In this document: in pieces, positions 6,406 through 13,678 of the stretch | Layout of the letters: each line of letters begins with the position of its first letter | Position numbering within the stretch: the first letter of the stretch is position 1 | DNA from: a virus | Virus record (IMG/VR): IMGVR_UViG_3300025141_000390 | Span: 1 to 33,979 of that record | DNA: 33,979 bases | Reading direction: 5' to 3' (one strand) | The notes under the pieces: model-generated | What the model was told of the DNA's origin: nothing | What the model saw: only the letters and a program-made list of their open reading frames with translations | Database searches by the model: none | Made by a program: the position numbers and the translations under genes

Positions 6406-7260
6406 ATGAGTAATGGAACAGGAAGTACTGCTTCAACAGAAAGAATGGACAAAATGGTTAAACAAGTTAACGCTAATGTTGGAGACAACGGTAGTGTTAC
6501 AAACCCCGCTAAACTGCCGGTAGGAAGAATGGAATCAAAACCAGCTGTTACAGGAATGATACCTATGAGTGGCACAGAACATGCTAGCAAAGTTGATGCG
6601 TCTACAAATCCTGATAGTTTTTTATATAATAAATATTCTACAACGCAAAGTGCTATAGATAGAGAAGGTGCTAATATAGTTCGTCATCAAGGTTACGGTC
6701 AGGACAGAACTACTGGTTTTGATGATAAAGGTTTTGGAGCCAACATTAGAAAAGTAGAAGGAGTAGCTACTCCAGAATTTTCTAAAAAAGACCAAAGAAA
6801 AAGTAAAAAAATATTAAAGAAACAAGAAAGACAAGATAAGAAGAGAAAAGTTGTTCACTCAAAATCAACAGATACTTATCATGGAAAATACGATGTTTCT
6901 ACTAAACGAAAAACTATTACAAAAAGATCTGGAGAAGTAATATACAAGACTAAAAATGTTTGGAGAGATAACGAAGGTAAAAGAATTAAAACCATAAAAA
7001 GTAAATCCAAATCAGGTGCTACCATTGCGGAAGATGGTCGGCCAGAAGAATATGCTGAAATAACAACAAGTAGATACAACAAAAAGAAAGGAGATTCTAA
7101 AAAGCGACCAAAACAGACGCATGGATACTATGTAACTCCAGAAAAAACGGGTAAGGCTTATGGTTGGGGTAATAAAAATCCTTTAGGAGCTACTAAAGCA
7201 ACTCATAAAAAGGAAAAAACGGAGGTTAAAGAGTTGAAAAAGCAATATAGAAAAATATAA
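6406..7260 (+). CDS. 284-aa highly basic protein, nucleic-acid-binding candidate
   Basis: The N-terminal third is polar and weakly structured (MSNGTGSTASTERMDKMVKQ onward). From about residue 125 the protein is dominated by lysine and arginine, for example KKDQRKSKKILKKQERQDKK, and remains basic to the end (KELKKQYRKI). Threonine- and tyrosine-rich segments such as STDTYHGKYDVS lie between. No cysteine and no membrane helix. It sits just after groES and before a winged-helix protein. It may be a DNA-binding internal virion protein, but no family is recognised. Confidence 0.7.
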   Translation: MSNGTGSTASTERMDKMVKQVNANVGDNGSVTNPAKLPVGRMESKPAVTGMIPMSGTEHASKVDASTNPDSFLYNKYSTTQSAIDREGANIVRHQGYGQDRTTGFDDKGFGANIRKVEGVATPEFSKKDQRKSKKILKKQERQDKKRKVVHSKSTDTYHGKYDVSTKRKTITKRSGEVIYKTKNVWRDNEGKRIKTIKSKSKSGATIAEDGRPEEYAEITTSRYNKKKGDSKKRPKQTHGYYVTPEKTGKAYGWGNKNPLGATKATHKKEKTEVKELKKQYRKI

Positions 7261-7270
7261 ACATTAATAA

Positions 7271-7714
7271 ATGAGGAAATTAACCTCAAAAGACTTAAAA
7301 GATTTAAATTTACTTAAACACTACCGTATTATACGTAAATGGGCATGTCGCACATGTAATCTTAAAGATGCGGATCTAGAACTTTTAATATATTTAGATT
7401 CAGTTGGTTTTTTTACAAAAAAAGATTTTAAAGAAGGTACATACTCTTACAGTTGGGATAACAGACGCTGGAACAGATTATTAAAAGAGGGTTGGATCGT
7501 AGTTTGGCGAGAGCGAAACAGGACAACACAAAAATACAATATCTACAAAGTTTCCTTTAAGTGTAAACAGCTAATAAGTCGAATGTACCGAATTATGCTA
7601 GGGGAAGAAGAAATTCCTACTAGTCCACAACGTAATACTATAATGAAAAGAGAAACTTATATGGATAAAGTTCTTTCTCACAATATATTACATATAAATA
7701 CAGATAAATTATGA
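7271..7714 (+). CDS. winged-helix DNA-binding protein
   Basis: The 147-residue product reads like a compact winged helix-turn-helix domain. Helical segments cover about residues 15-48 (HYRIIRKWACRTCNLKDADL, then LLIYLDSVGFFTKKDF). A recognition-type segment SWDNRRWNRLLKEGWIVVWR follows, then a basic beta wing (ERNRTTQKYNIYKVSF) and a helical tail. I recall very similar proteins in marine Bacteroidota phages, annotated at most as MarR-like or hypothetical. Its place within the late operon suggests a regulator of late or host transcription. The next gene overlaps its end by four bases (ATGA). Confidence 0.75.
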   Translation: MRKLTSKDLKDLNLLKHYRIIRKWACRTCNLKDADLELLIYLDSVGFFTKKDFKEGTYSYSWDNRRWNRLLKEGWIVVWRERNRTTQKYNIYKVSFKCKQLISRMYRIMLGEEEIPTSPQRNTIMKRETYMDKVLSHNILHINTDKL

Positions 7715-7902
7715 GTTATTCTACATTTCCTAGCATTGTTCAAGATAGATTCGGACATTTATCAGGGGACAAAGCTTATAAAGATTGGACACCAGCTGAA
7801 TATGCTCAACAAGAAGAAACCATAGGTACATCAAACCCAAAAACTTCTAATGTTGATGATAAATATACTAAGGTGAGAAATCCATCTCCCCCAATGTTTT
7901 AA
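7711..7902 (+). CDS. 63-aa polar protein of unknown function
   Basis: The ATG overlaps the stop of the winged-helix gene, so translation is coupled. The 63 residues begin MSYSTFPSIVQDRFGHLSGD, include a helical WTPAEYAQQEE stretch, and end with a disordered RNPSPPMF tail. No cysteine or membrane segment. No family recognised. Confidence 0.65.
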   Translation: MSYSTFPSIVQDRFGHLSGDKAYKDWTPAEYAQQEETIGTSNPKTSNVDDKYTKVRNPSPPMF

Positions 7903-7920
7903 CATATTTTAACACTGATT

Positions 7921-8451
7921 ATGAGTTATAGACAGCCATTAAAAATACAAGACGCTAGCGGAGCTCAAGCCACGGCGGCAGCAGCAGATAAAGTTGCGAA
8001 GGAATTGACTGACATATCAAAATCAGATAGTGAAGATGATAAAAAAGATGAAGATTTGTTTAGAGATTTATCCAAAGATTTAAATACAAAGGAAAACATT
8101 GATAGTAATTCTCCAAGAGTGGCAACTCCACCAGGTGGAATAGTTAAACCTCAAATAAATCCTAGTTCAGGAGAATTAGTGACTCCTGGTGTAACATCAG
8201 TTGAAGGAACAACATGGCAAGGTATTCCATATAAAGGTAATACTCTCCCAGTTAATAAATCAATATCTGGATTTTATAAAGATGGTAATTCTTGGGATCC
8301 TTTAGCTCCAAATGTGGATCCTGCAAATACGGATCCTGGGTTTGAAAAAGGATGGGATGGATCTGTAAATACAGATCCAGGATTTGCTATTGATCCAGCA
8401 GAACAATTCGCAAGACAAAAACAAGATCCCAAAAGATTAAAAGGATTATAA
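7921..8451 (+). CDS. 176-aa disordered protein with a 14-residue tandem repeat
   Basis: The N-terminal half is charged (DKVAKELTDISKSDSEDDKK around residues 23-42). The middle is rich in Pro, Gly and Ser. The C-terminal part carries a duplicated NTDPGF unit separated by KGWDGSV, encoded by a 42-nt spaced DNA repeat (8326-8344 and 8368-8386). No membrane segment or cysteine. It shares the MSY opening of the previous gene. Probably a flexible virion or assembly factor; function unknown. Confidence 0.65.
   Translation: MSYRQPLKIQDASGAQATAAAADKVAKELTDISKSDSEDDKKDEDLFRDLSKDLNTKENIDSNSPRVATPPGGIVKPQINPSSGELVTPGVTSVEGTTWQGIPYKGNTLPVNKSISGFYKDGNSWDPLAPNVDPANTDPGFEKGWDGSVNTDPGFAIDPAEQFARQKQDPKRLKGL
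8326..8386 (+). repeat. imperfect 19-nt direct repeat, 42-nt period
   Basis: AATACGGATCCTGGGTTTG and AATACAGATCCAGGATTTG differ at three positions and lie 42 nt apart in the same reading frame. They encode the repeated NTDPGF segment of the 176-aa protein. Repeated GGATCC-like bases nearby suggest local duplication. Confidence 0.7.
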
Positions 8452-8465
8452 ATAAAAAAGAAATT

Positions 8466-8603
8466 ATGCCAACAGTAGGAAATTCACAGAAACCAGCAGG
8501 GAAAAACAACCCGATAAAAATTAATAAAGTTAAGAATATACCATTACCTGGACAGAATTATCCTGTATATAATGGTAATGCAGTGTTGAACGCTAATAAA
8601 TAG
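8466..8603 (+). CDS. 45-aa basic peptide of unknown function
   Basis: The ATG at 8466 follows the previous stop by 14 bases and the frame ends at TAG 8601-8603. The product begins MPTVGNSQKPAGKNNPIKIN and ends VYNGNAVLNANK. It is basic and rich in N, K and P, with no hydrophobic stretch. It fills an otherwise empty 156-base gap in the operon, and its composition matches the neighbouring small proteins. Confidence 0.55.
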   Translation: MPTVGNSQKPAGKNNPIKINKVKNIPLPGQNYPVYNGNAVLNANK

Positions 8604-8607
8604 CGTA

Positions 8608-8772
8608 ATGAATATGACTGACATTAAAATCTATGCAGCTAACTTGGGAGCATTTGCTTTTAGTTGTTGTGATTGGTTGGAACCAACTTTAAAGATATTA
8701 TTACTAGCGGCTACCTTAGGATATACACTAAATAGGTGGTACGTTCTTAGGAAAAATAAAAAAGATGAGTAA
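8608..8772 (+). CDS. 54-aa small membrane protein, holin candidate
   Basis: The frame starts at ATG 8608, five bases after the previous stop, and ends at TAA 8770-8772, overlapping the amidase start by 8 nt. The product begins MNMTDIKIYAANLGAFAFSC and has hydrophobic stretches at about residues 9-20 and 28-40 (LKILLLAATLGYT), separated by CDWLEP. A basic tail (RWYVLRKNKKDE) follows. Two short membrane segments, a charged C-terminus and direct coupling to an endolysin make a holin the best reading. An alternative start at Met3 is possible. Confidence 0.65.
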   Translation: MNMTDIKIYAANLGAFAFSCCDWLEPTLKILLLAATLGYTLNRWYVLRKNKKDE

Positions 8773-9382
8773 AAAAATATGGTTACTAGATCCTGGACAT
8801 GGTGGTTTATATCCTGGAAGTGGTGAATATACTACAGCAGGTAAACGTTCACCAGTATGGGAGGATGGTAGTCAATATTTTGAAGGTGTGGGTAATAGAG
8901 ATATAGTTAAAAGAATTGTACAAAAGTGTAGAGAAGCTGGTATATTAGCTTTAGATATAGTAAACGATTGGCAAGATATTTCTTTAGCAACTAGAGTAAA
9001 TAGAGCAAATGCAATATATGGTTATTATAAAAATGCTATATACGTATCAGTTCATTCCAATGGTTTTAGTCAAGAGGGTGCACATGGTTATTCTGTGTAT
9101 ACGTCTCGCGGTCAAACAATGTCAGACAAGTACGCAGATATCTTATTAAGTTACATGAAACATGAATTTCCAAATCATAAATTAAGGAAAGATACATCCG
9201 ATGGAGATATAGATAAAGAAGCGGGATTTTATGTATTAAAAAACACTAAAATGCCAGCTATATTATCAGAGAATTTCTTCATGACAAATAGAAGGGAATG
9301 TAAGTTGTTACTTACAAAGGATTTTAGAGATAGGATAGCAACTTGCCACTTTAAAATGATAAATAAAGTTGAAAATGAATAA
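8765..9382 (+). CDS. N-acetylmuramoyl-L-alanine amidase, Amidase_3 type endolysin
   Basis: The 205-residue product is a single catalytic domain. Zinc-site residues can be followed through the sequence: LLDPGHGG (His12), YFEGVGNRDIV (Glu40), YVSVHSNGF (His97), and the catalytic Glu in AILSENFFMTN (Glu169). These are the family's usual order and spacing. The enzyme cleaves the amide bond between N-acetylmuramic acid and the peptide stem of peptidoglycan. No signal peptide, so it should need a holin. There is no added wall-binding domain, as is usual in phages of Gram-negative hosts. The start overlaps the holin candidate. Confidence 0.93.
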   Translation: MSKKIWLLDPGHGGLYPGSGEYTTAGKRSPVWEDGSQYFEGVGNRDIVKRIVQKCREAGILALDIVNDWQDISLATRVNRANAIYGYYKNAIYVSVHSNGFSQEGAHGYSVYTSRGQTMSDKYADILLSYMKHEFPNHKLRKDTSDGDIDKEAGFYVLKNTKMPAILSENFFMTNRRECKLLLTKDFRDRIATCHFKMINKVENE

Positions 9383-9384
9383 TT

Positions 9385-9642
9385 ATGGCAAAAGGAGATA
9401 TAACAGAAACTAGGGAGAAACCTGGTGGATCTAACGCTGGTAAATATCCCAATGTAGAAAAAGGTGATTTTTGCGGTCCAGCAGGAGGAGCACCAGCTGG
9501 AACATATCCAGTTAATACTAGAAAACGCGCAAAATCAGCAATTAAATTAGCACATAATGCTCCAAATCCAGACGGTATTAAGGCATGTGTATACAGGAAG
9601 TATCCTGGGTTGAAAAAACCAATGAATAGAGGTAAAAGATAA
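9385..9642 (+). CDS. 85-aa small conserved phage protein
   Basis: The start is two bases after the amidase stop. The product is Gly/Pro/Lys rich, with GDFCGPAGGAPAGTYPVNTR (about residues 27-46), then a helical AKSAIKLAHNAPNPDGIKAC segment and YRKYPGLKK. The pattern FCGP...YPVNT...A..LAH...P..I...V is reminiscent of small phage domains, sometimes attached to head proteases, with the motif FA.....P....A..A........I. I cannot give the reaction or partner. Cytoplasmic and basic. Confidence 0.7.
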   Translation: MAKGDITETREKPGGSNAGKYPNVEKGDFCGPAGGAPAGTYPVNTRKRAKSAIKLAHNAPNPDGIKACVYRKYPGLKKPMNRGKR

Positions 9643-9648
9643 TATAAC

Positions 9649-9804
9649 ATGGAAAAAATAAAAAAGATTGTGAATTCTCCACTATTTCACTCAGCATCAG
9701 CAGTTGGAATAGGGTTTGCATTAATAACACAAGGTCACCCATTGTATGCAGGTATTGCGTATGGTGTGGCATTGAGTTCGTTTATTAGAGCTTTTAAATC
9801 ATAA
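9649..9804 (+). CDS. 51-aa small membrane protein, second holin candidate
   Basis: The ATG at 9649 is six bases after the previous stop. The product begins MEKIKKIVNSPLFHSASAVG and carries two hydrophobic stretches, about residues 15-27 and 31-47, linked by QGHP. It ends FIRAFKS. The layout (basic N-terminus, helical hairpin, basic C-terminus) suits a small two-helix holin or pinholin. It is downstream of the amidase, so the lysis timer could be this protein, the one at 8608, or both. Confidence 0.6.
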   Translation: MEKIKKIVNSPLFHSASAVGIGFALITQGHPLYAGIAYGVALSSFIRAFKS

Positions 9805-9827
9805 TAATATTTTAATTAAATCAAATC

Positions 9828-10037
9828 ATGGCAAAAGAATATATAGGTACTAAGATAGCAAAAGCTACAGCAGCTTTAGGAATTGACAAAGTAGCTGAAG
9901 CCGCTGCTAAAATAAGAGGAAAAAAAGGTGGATGTGGATGTAAAGAAAGAGCAAAAAAACTAGATGCTCTTCATGAAGGAGTTTCTAATACTGTATCTAG
10001 TATGTTTCAAGGTAATAAAAACAAACAAAATGGCTAA
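9828..10037 (+). CDS. 69-aa basic protein with a CGC motif
   Basis: The leader is AATTAAATCAAATC before ATG, with no Shine-Dalgarno. The product begins with an amphipathic Ala/Lys helix (MAKEYIGTKIAKATAALGID), then KIRGKKGGCGCKERAKKLDA with a CxC pair, then a polar helix and a lysine/asparagine tail. I recall the GCGCK.R...L pattern in other small Bacteroidota phage proteins of unknown role. The CxC could bind metal or be redox-active. Its end overlaps the next start by 8 nt. Confidence 0.65.
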   Translation: MAKEYIGTKIAKATAALGIDKVAEAAAKIRGKKGGCGCKERAKKLDALHEGVSNTVSSMFQGNKNKQNG

Positions 10038-10656
10038 AATATTAAACGGTTATAGAGGACAAAGTGATCCGGAAGATCAAATAAAAGATATTACTAATAC
10101 TTATGATCCTGGTATAATGGGTAAAAATAAACCTAAATTAACTAAAGAAGAAAGAGAAACTGCTAGATTACAAAAGAGAGTAGGTAAAGTAATAGATAAA
10201 GGAAAAAAAAGAGCCATTAAACATGAAAAGTTAGTTGAAAAATCTGCAAATAAAAGTGATAGATGGAAATTGCGTAAGGGATTAGAGATTAATCCAGTAG
10301 AAAGTTCAACAGGTGAGATTAGTCACCAACGTGCTCAATATCTCTCTTCTAAAGGAGATAAAGTATCAGCTTATAATGAAGATGTTTTACAAACACCTTT
10401 AACTATAGATAAAAGTAAGTTCAAGAATGTATTCGAAAAAGGGGAGTATGTTGGTACTAAGAAAAAATGGTATCCTGGAATAAATAGACCTATTAAAAAT
10501 GATCCCATAAAACCTCTTAAAGAACCGAAAGAAGATAAAATAAAACCAGATAGATCAAAGAACACGTGTAAAAAAATACGCAAGAAAAGAGGAGGAAAGG
10601 GAAGAAACCGAGGATTATATTCAACGGCATTTAATAATGATTGTCCTGATTTTTAA
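10030..10656 (+). CDS. 208-aa very basic protein of unknown function
   Basis: ATG 10030 (MAKILNGYRGQSDPEDQ) is chosen over the upstream in-frame start at 9964, which would overlap the previous gene by 74 nt. The product is rich in K and R throughout. A helical basic stretch (TKEERETARLQKRVGKVIDK) lies at about residues 38-57. The C-terminal part is KNTCKKIRKKRGGKGRNRGL, ending FNNDCPDF. Proline/lysine repeats (NDPIKPLKEPKEDKIKP) suggest disorder. A DNA- or RNA-contacting internal virion protein is possible. Confidence 0.65.
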   Translation: MAKILNGYRGQSDPEDQIKDITNTYDPGIMGKNKPKLTKEERETARLQKRVGKVIDKGKKRAIKHEKLVEKSANKSDRWKLRKGLEINPVESSTGEISHQRAQYLSSKGDKVSAYNEDVLQTPLTIDKSKFKNVFEKGEYVGTKKKWYPGINRPIKNDPIKPLKEPKEDKIKPDRSKNTCKKIRKKRGGKGRNRGLYSTAFNNDCPDF

Positions 10657-10667
10657 TTATTTGTTAA

Positions 10668-10874
10668 ATGAAGGATAAATTGAAAAATATAATAACTAAC
10701 CTAATAGGGTTAAAACTAATAGGAGCAGATATGTATTGTTACTTTTGGCATGATCATATAGGATTAGGAGCTTTCTTATCTATTCTATGTGTAGCATTAG
10801 CTATGTTTTTATTTAAAGGAACTCAAACAAGAGAATGGTTAAAAAAGGGGTTATCAAAAATTATATCCAAATAA
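10668..10874 (+). CDS. 68-aa single-pass membrane protein
   Basis: Begins MKDKLKNIITNLIGLKLIGA, with DMYCYFWHDHIG and then a strong hydrophobic segment at about residues 33-49 (GAFLSILCVALAMFLFK). It ends with a basic KKGLSKIISK tail. It overlaps the spanin candidate downstream by 40 nt. Lying in a lysis region, it may be an antiholin, a holin or a spanin partner. The short length and lack of a periplasmic domain argue against an i-spanin. Confidence 0.65.
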   Translation: MKDKLKNIITNLIGLKLIGADMYCYFWHDHIGLGAFLSILCVALAMFLFKGTQTREWLKKGLSKIISK

Positions 10875-11284
10875 TATTAATTAGTTTATTATTAATTGGT
10901 TGTTCACCTCAAGAAAGGTTGAATCGATTAGTAACTAAATTTCCACATTTAACCGAAACAGATACAATATATGTTAGGGATACTGTGATAGTAGAAAACT
11001 ATAACTACGATACTACCACTCTTATTCGTACCCATGATACTACTACAGTAATCAATAATGAAAAGGTAATATTAAAATATTTTTACGACACTCTACGAGA
11101 AGTTATCCATCATGAGGTAGAATGTTTAGGAGATACTGTGTATACTGAGAAATTAGTTACAATAGAAAAAGCAGTGTTTCGCGAATTGTCATGGTGGGAT
11201 AAATATAAAGAATTTATATACATAGGTCTAGTTTTAATATTAGTATTATTTGTATTAAAGAAAGTAGGCAAAGTAGTTTTATAA
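10835..11284 (+). CDS. putative unimolecular spanin (outer-membrane lipoprotein with C-terminal TM)
   Basis: The 149-residue product starts MVKKGVIKNYIQIILISLLL and has a lipobox L20-I21-G22-C23, so the mature protein would be lipidated at Cys23. The middle is a Thr/Asp/Val-rich, beta-prone ectodomain (TDTIYVRDTVIVENYNYDTT). The C-terminus has one transmembrane helix from about 127 to 141 (FIYIGLVLILVLFVL) and a basic tail. A lipoprotein signal plus C-terminal inner-membrane anchor is the defining plan of u-spanins such as phage T1 gp11, which link and fuse the two membranes at the end of lysis. Follows the amidase and holin candidates. Confidence 0.78.
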   Translation: MVKKGVIKNYIQIILISLLLIGCSPQERLNRLVTKFPHLTETDTIYVRDTVIVENYNYDTTTLIRTHDTTTVINNEKVILKYFYDTLREVIHHEVECLGDTVYTEKLVTIEKAVFRELSWWDKYKEFIYIGLVLILVLFVLKKVGKVVL

Positions 11285-11304
11285 TGATTAAAAAAAAATA
11301 AAGA

Positions 11305-11949
11305 ATGAGTACAATTGGAACAACGTTAAAAGAACCTAGAGTATTTGCTCATGATGCAATTGCATTAAGTGGATTATGTCGTTTACCAAATACGGTTAGT
11401 ACTTTAGCACTATTTGTAACTGATGCAGGAACAGGTTACACGGCAGCTACTACCTATGCAACGCAACATAATGGTGGAGAAGGAGCAACGGTTCAAGTAA
11501 CTGGAGTTGTTGGCGCTGGAGAAGTTAATACTTTTGTATTGGTAGATGGAGGACAAAATTATCAAGCTGGTGATTTGTTAACATTAATAGGACAAGGCTC
11601 TAATAATAATTGCACTGTACAAATAGTTATTGTAACGGCATGTACCCCGTGGACTTTAGGTGATCCTATAACCCCTATGCCTAGTAATTTTGATACTGTA
11701 TCATATTGGGATGAAAAAAGTTCCTATACTTACACTACCACACTACCAGGAAATCCTGGACCTCATCAAACCCCTGGACCTGGAGCTTCTTTATATGTAG
11801 GTGTTGATATGGATATTACAGTTATAAATGAAGCTACAACTGAAGTAGAATATGTAGGTGTTGGAGCAGGTAGTTTTTTACCGGTATCTGTTTTAAGTGT
11901 TACCGCACAATCTGCAGGAAATTTAGATGATATTTTAGTATTATTTTAA
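11305..11949 (+). CDS. 214-aa beta-rich virion protein, spike-base or decoration candidate
   Basis: The C-terminal part contains SLYVGVDMDITVINEATTEV, then VGAGSFLPVSVLSVTAQSAG and ends DDILVLF. This LYVG...GSFLPV.V..V....DI..L arrangement matches small phage spike-base or fibre-root domains I recall from many phages. A Gly/Thr-rich segment at about 36-110 (FVTDAGTGYTAATT..., LVDGGQNYQAGDLLTLIG) looks like an inserted beta domain. No signal or membrane segment. It is directly followed, without any gap, by a 47-codon gene. Confidence 0.65.
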   Translation: MSTIGTTLKEPRVFAHDAIALSGLCRLPNTVSTLALFVTDAGTGYTAATTYATQHNGGEGATVQVTGVVGAGEVNTFVLVDGGQNYQAGDLLTLIGQGSNNNCTVQIVIVTACTPWTLGDPITPMPSNFDTVSYWDEKSSYTYTTTLPGNPGPHQTPGPGASLYVGVDMDITVINEATTEVEYVGVGAGSFLPVSVLSVTAQSAGNLDDILVLF

Positions 11950-12093
11950 ATGGCAATTTTAAGTCTTAAAAATACTATACCAGCCATAAGTCCTAGGGGT
12001 GGAGTACCAGGACCTGTTGTGGGTGGATATATACTTGTAGAAGGTACTGGATTTATCTTAATGGAAGATGGTTCAAAAATAAAATTAGAATAA
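11950..12093 (+). CDS. 47-aa Gly/Ile-rich small protein, possible virion component
   Basis: The ATG begins immediately after the TAA of the previous gene, and its own TAA shares one base with the ATG of the next gene (12093), so the three are tightly coupled. The product begins MAILSLKNTIPAISPRGGVP and ends with a beta-like segment YILVEGTGFILMEDGSKIKL. The coupling between two beta-rich virion-like genes suggests a small accessory to the same appendage. Confidence 0.65.
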   Translation: MAILSLKNTIPAISPRGGVPGPVVGGYILVEGTGFILMEDGSKIKLE

Positions 12094-13145
12094 TGGCAGA
12101 TAAGAAAATTAGTGCGTTTAGCACAATAACAACTATACCAGGAGGTCCTATAACCGTAAGCGATGTATTAGGAATTGCAGGATACTGCGATGATCCCGCA
12201 GCACCAGGTACTGATGTAAATGTTAGTTTTTCCGGCGCAGAGATTGTAGCAGCTGGATTACAAGACTTAGATTCGGTATTAACAGCTGGTAATGCTGCTA
12301 ATAATGATATTGAACTAAATGATGGTGGTGCAAATATAACTTTTTATAAAAGAAATGAATTAGATATACAAAATCAACAACCTTATGAAATTAAAGTTAG
12401 AGGTTCATATTATGTAAATAGTACAGCTACAGCTGTCACGGGAAGTGTTATACACTTATCTTCATATAATGGCGGTCATAATGGTCATATAACTATAAAT
12501 TCACGATCAACTACAAATGGTACATTACAATTAATAACTGCAACAGAGTTACAAATAAATTTACCCGTGGCACCAACTGGAGCAGGAGATGTATTATCCG
12601 CTAAAAACGTTAGTGGAGATGTGGAATGGGTTACTCCTCCACCTCAATCGCATCAAATTAATGGGTTGGCAGTAAATGTAGGAAGTTATGTAACTGGATC
12701 AACAAATCCAAGACAAGTTATGTTTGCTTGTAGCATGGCAAGTGCATTAATGAATCAAGGGCCATGTATGATAGTTAATAATGATTTTACTGTAACAAGG
12801 GTACAAATTAAATGGATTGGTAGAAGCGTTCCAGTAATCCCAGCTGACGCTTTAGGTCAGACAGCAGACGTTAATTGGGAATTAGGGAAATTAACAGATC
12901 CATTTGATTCAAGTGACACAAATAGAGCGTCTCTCAATTATACATCAGTATTAGCACTACCTAATTTACAATGCACTGAAGCTGTAGATACTGGAACTTT
13001 TATATATAAAGATAGTGGACCAATTTCTGCTTCATATACAGATGGGGATATACTTGTCCTTTACTATTCAGCTCCAACTGATTCAACAATGCCCTGGACA
13101 TTTCCTACGACATCTATGACAGTTGCTATGACTATAGAATACTAA
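12093..13145 (+). CDS. 350-aa fibre-like virion protein
   Basis: The N-terminal 45 residues (MADKKISAFSTITTIPGGPI and ISDVLG-type text) resemble the virion-binding openings of phage fibre proteins. A beta-rich middle follows, with INSRSTTNGTLQL and an LPVAPTGAGDVLSAKNVSGD segment near residue 165-185 that I recall as a frequent linker in flavophage fibres. The C-terminal ~170 residues form a separate domain ending MTVAMTIEY. No signal peptide. Likely a receptor-binding or head-fibre protein made with the two small genes upstream. Confidence 0.7.
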   Translation: MADKKISAFSTITTIPGGPITVSDVLGIAGYCDDPAAPGTDVNVSFSGAEIVAAGLQDLDSVLTAGNAANNDIELNDGGANITFYKRNELDIQNQQPYEIKVRGSYYVNSTATAVTGSVIHLSSYNGGHNGHITINSRSTTNGTLQLITATELQINLPVAPTGAGDVLSAKNVSGDVEWVTPPPQSHQINGLAVNVGSYVTGSTNPRQVMFACSMASALMNQGPCMIVNNDFTVTRVQIKWIGRSVPVIPADALGQTADVNWELGKLTDPFDSSDTNRASLNYTSVLALPNLQCTEAVDTGTFIYKDSGPISASYTDGDILVLYYSAPTDSTMPWTFPTTSMTVAMTIEY

Positions 13146-13185
13146 CATAAAGTTAGAACAAAACAAATAACTAAAATTTAATTAA

Positions 13186-13452
13186 ATGAAAATTAAAGAA
13201 GAACAATTAACACGAATTCAAAAACAACAAAGAGATTTAAATACTTTAATCACCAATGTAGGATATTTAGAAATTCAGAAACATAATAATTTACATCAAA
13301 TTAGCGAATTAAATCGTGATATAGATTCTTATAAAGGAGAATTAGAAAACGAATATGGATCCATAAATATAAATGTTGAAACAGGCGATTATACTATTAT
13401 AGAAAAAGAAAAGGAAAAAGAACCTAATCTAAAAGTAGTTGAAAATGCCTAA
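13186..13452 (+). CDS. 88-aa coiled-coil protein
   Basis: Begins MKIKEEQLTRIQKQQRDLNT and continues as an almost continuous amphipathic helix to about residue 60 (YLEIQKHNNLHQISELNRDI). A short beta-like part (SININVETGDYTIIE) and a Glu/Lys tail follow. Such short coiled-coil proteins recur in the pre-terminase region of Bacteroidota phages I have seen. The function is not established; oligomerisation is likely. Confidence 0.75.
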   Translation: MKIKEEQLTRIQKQQRDLNTLITNVGYLEIQKHNNLHQISELNRDIDSYKGELENEYGSININVETGDYTIIEKEKEKEPNLKVVENA

Positions 13453-13678
13453 TAATATAAGGAAAATAAGTATAGGATCTGATTATAAAAATGATGCTAT
13501 GCACTATGCTGTAGGTCAAGAAGTTTATGGAGGTCATACCATATGCGATATAATAGGTGATAAAAATGATGGTGAATATTTAATATACATTAGAAAAGGA
13601 GATGAAATATTACCATGGAAAAAATTTAATGCTAACATGGCAATAGCTGTTGAATTTGATTTAGAGTATAGTGAATAG
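13445..13678 (+). CDS. 77-aa conserved phage protein upstream of the terminase block
   Basis: ATG 13445 is preferred over the in-frame TTG at 13439. The product begins MPNNIRKISIGSDYKNDAMH, followed by YAVGQEVYGGHTICDIIGD and a beta hairpin ending LPWKKFNANMAIAVEFDLEY. It is compact, probably a small beta-barrel or sheet. I recall close relatives in marine phages of several types, always uncharacterised. The previous gene overlaps by 8 nt and the next start overlaps its end by 8 nt. Confidence 0.75.
   Translation: MPNNIRKISIGSDYKNDAMHYAVGQEVYGGHTICDIIGDKNDGEYLIYIRKGDEILPWKKFNANMAIAVEFDLEYSE

Noticed and set aside
8281-8400. Possible CRISPR-like or iteron array from repeated GGATCC-like motifs
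   Set aside because: Repeats are in frame, few and imperfect, and encode a duplicated peptide in the 176-aa protein.
9964-10029. Upstream in-frame start for the 208-aa basic protein
   Set aside because: It would overlap the preceding gene by 74 nt, while ATG 10030 gives an 8-nt overlap and a typical MAK opening.
11083-11099. TACGACACTCTA, resembling a T7 promoter on the plus strand
   Set aside because: It is inside the spanin coding sequence (Tyr-Asp-Thr codons), single-copy, and lacks the extended repeat shared by the two leftward sites.
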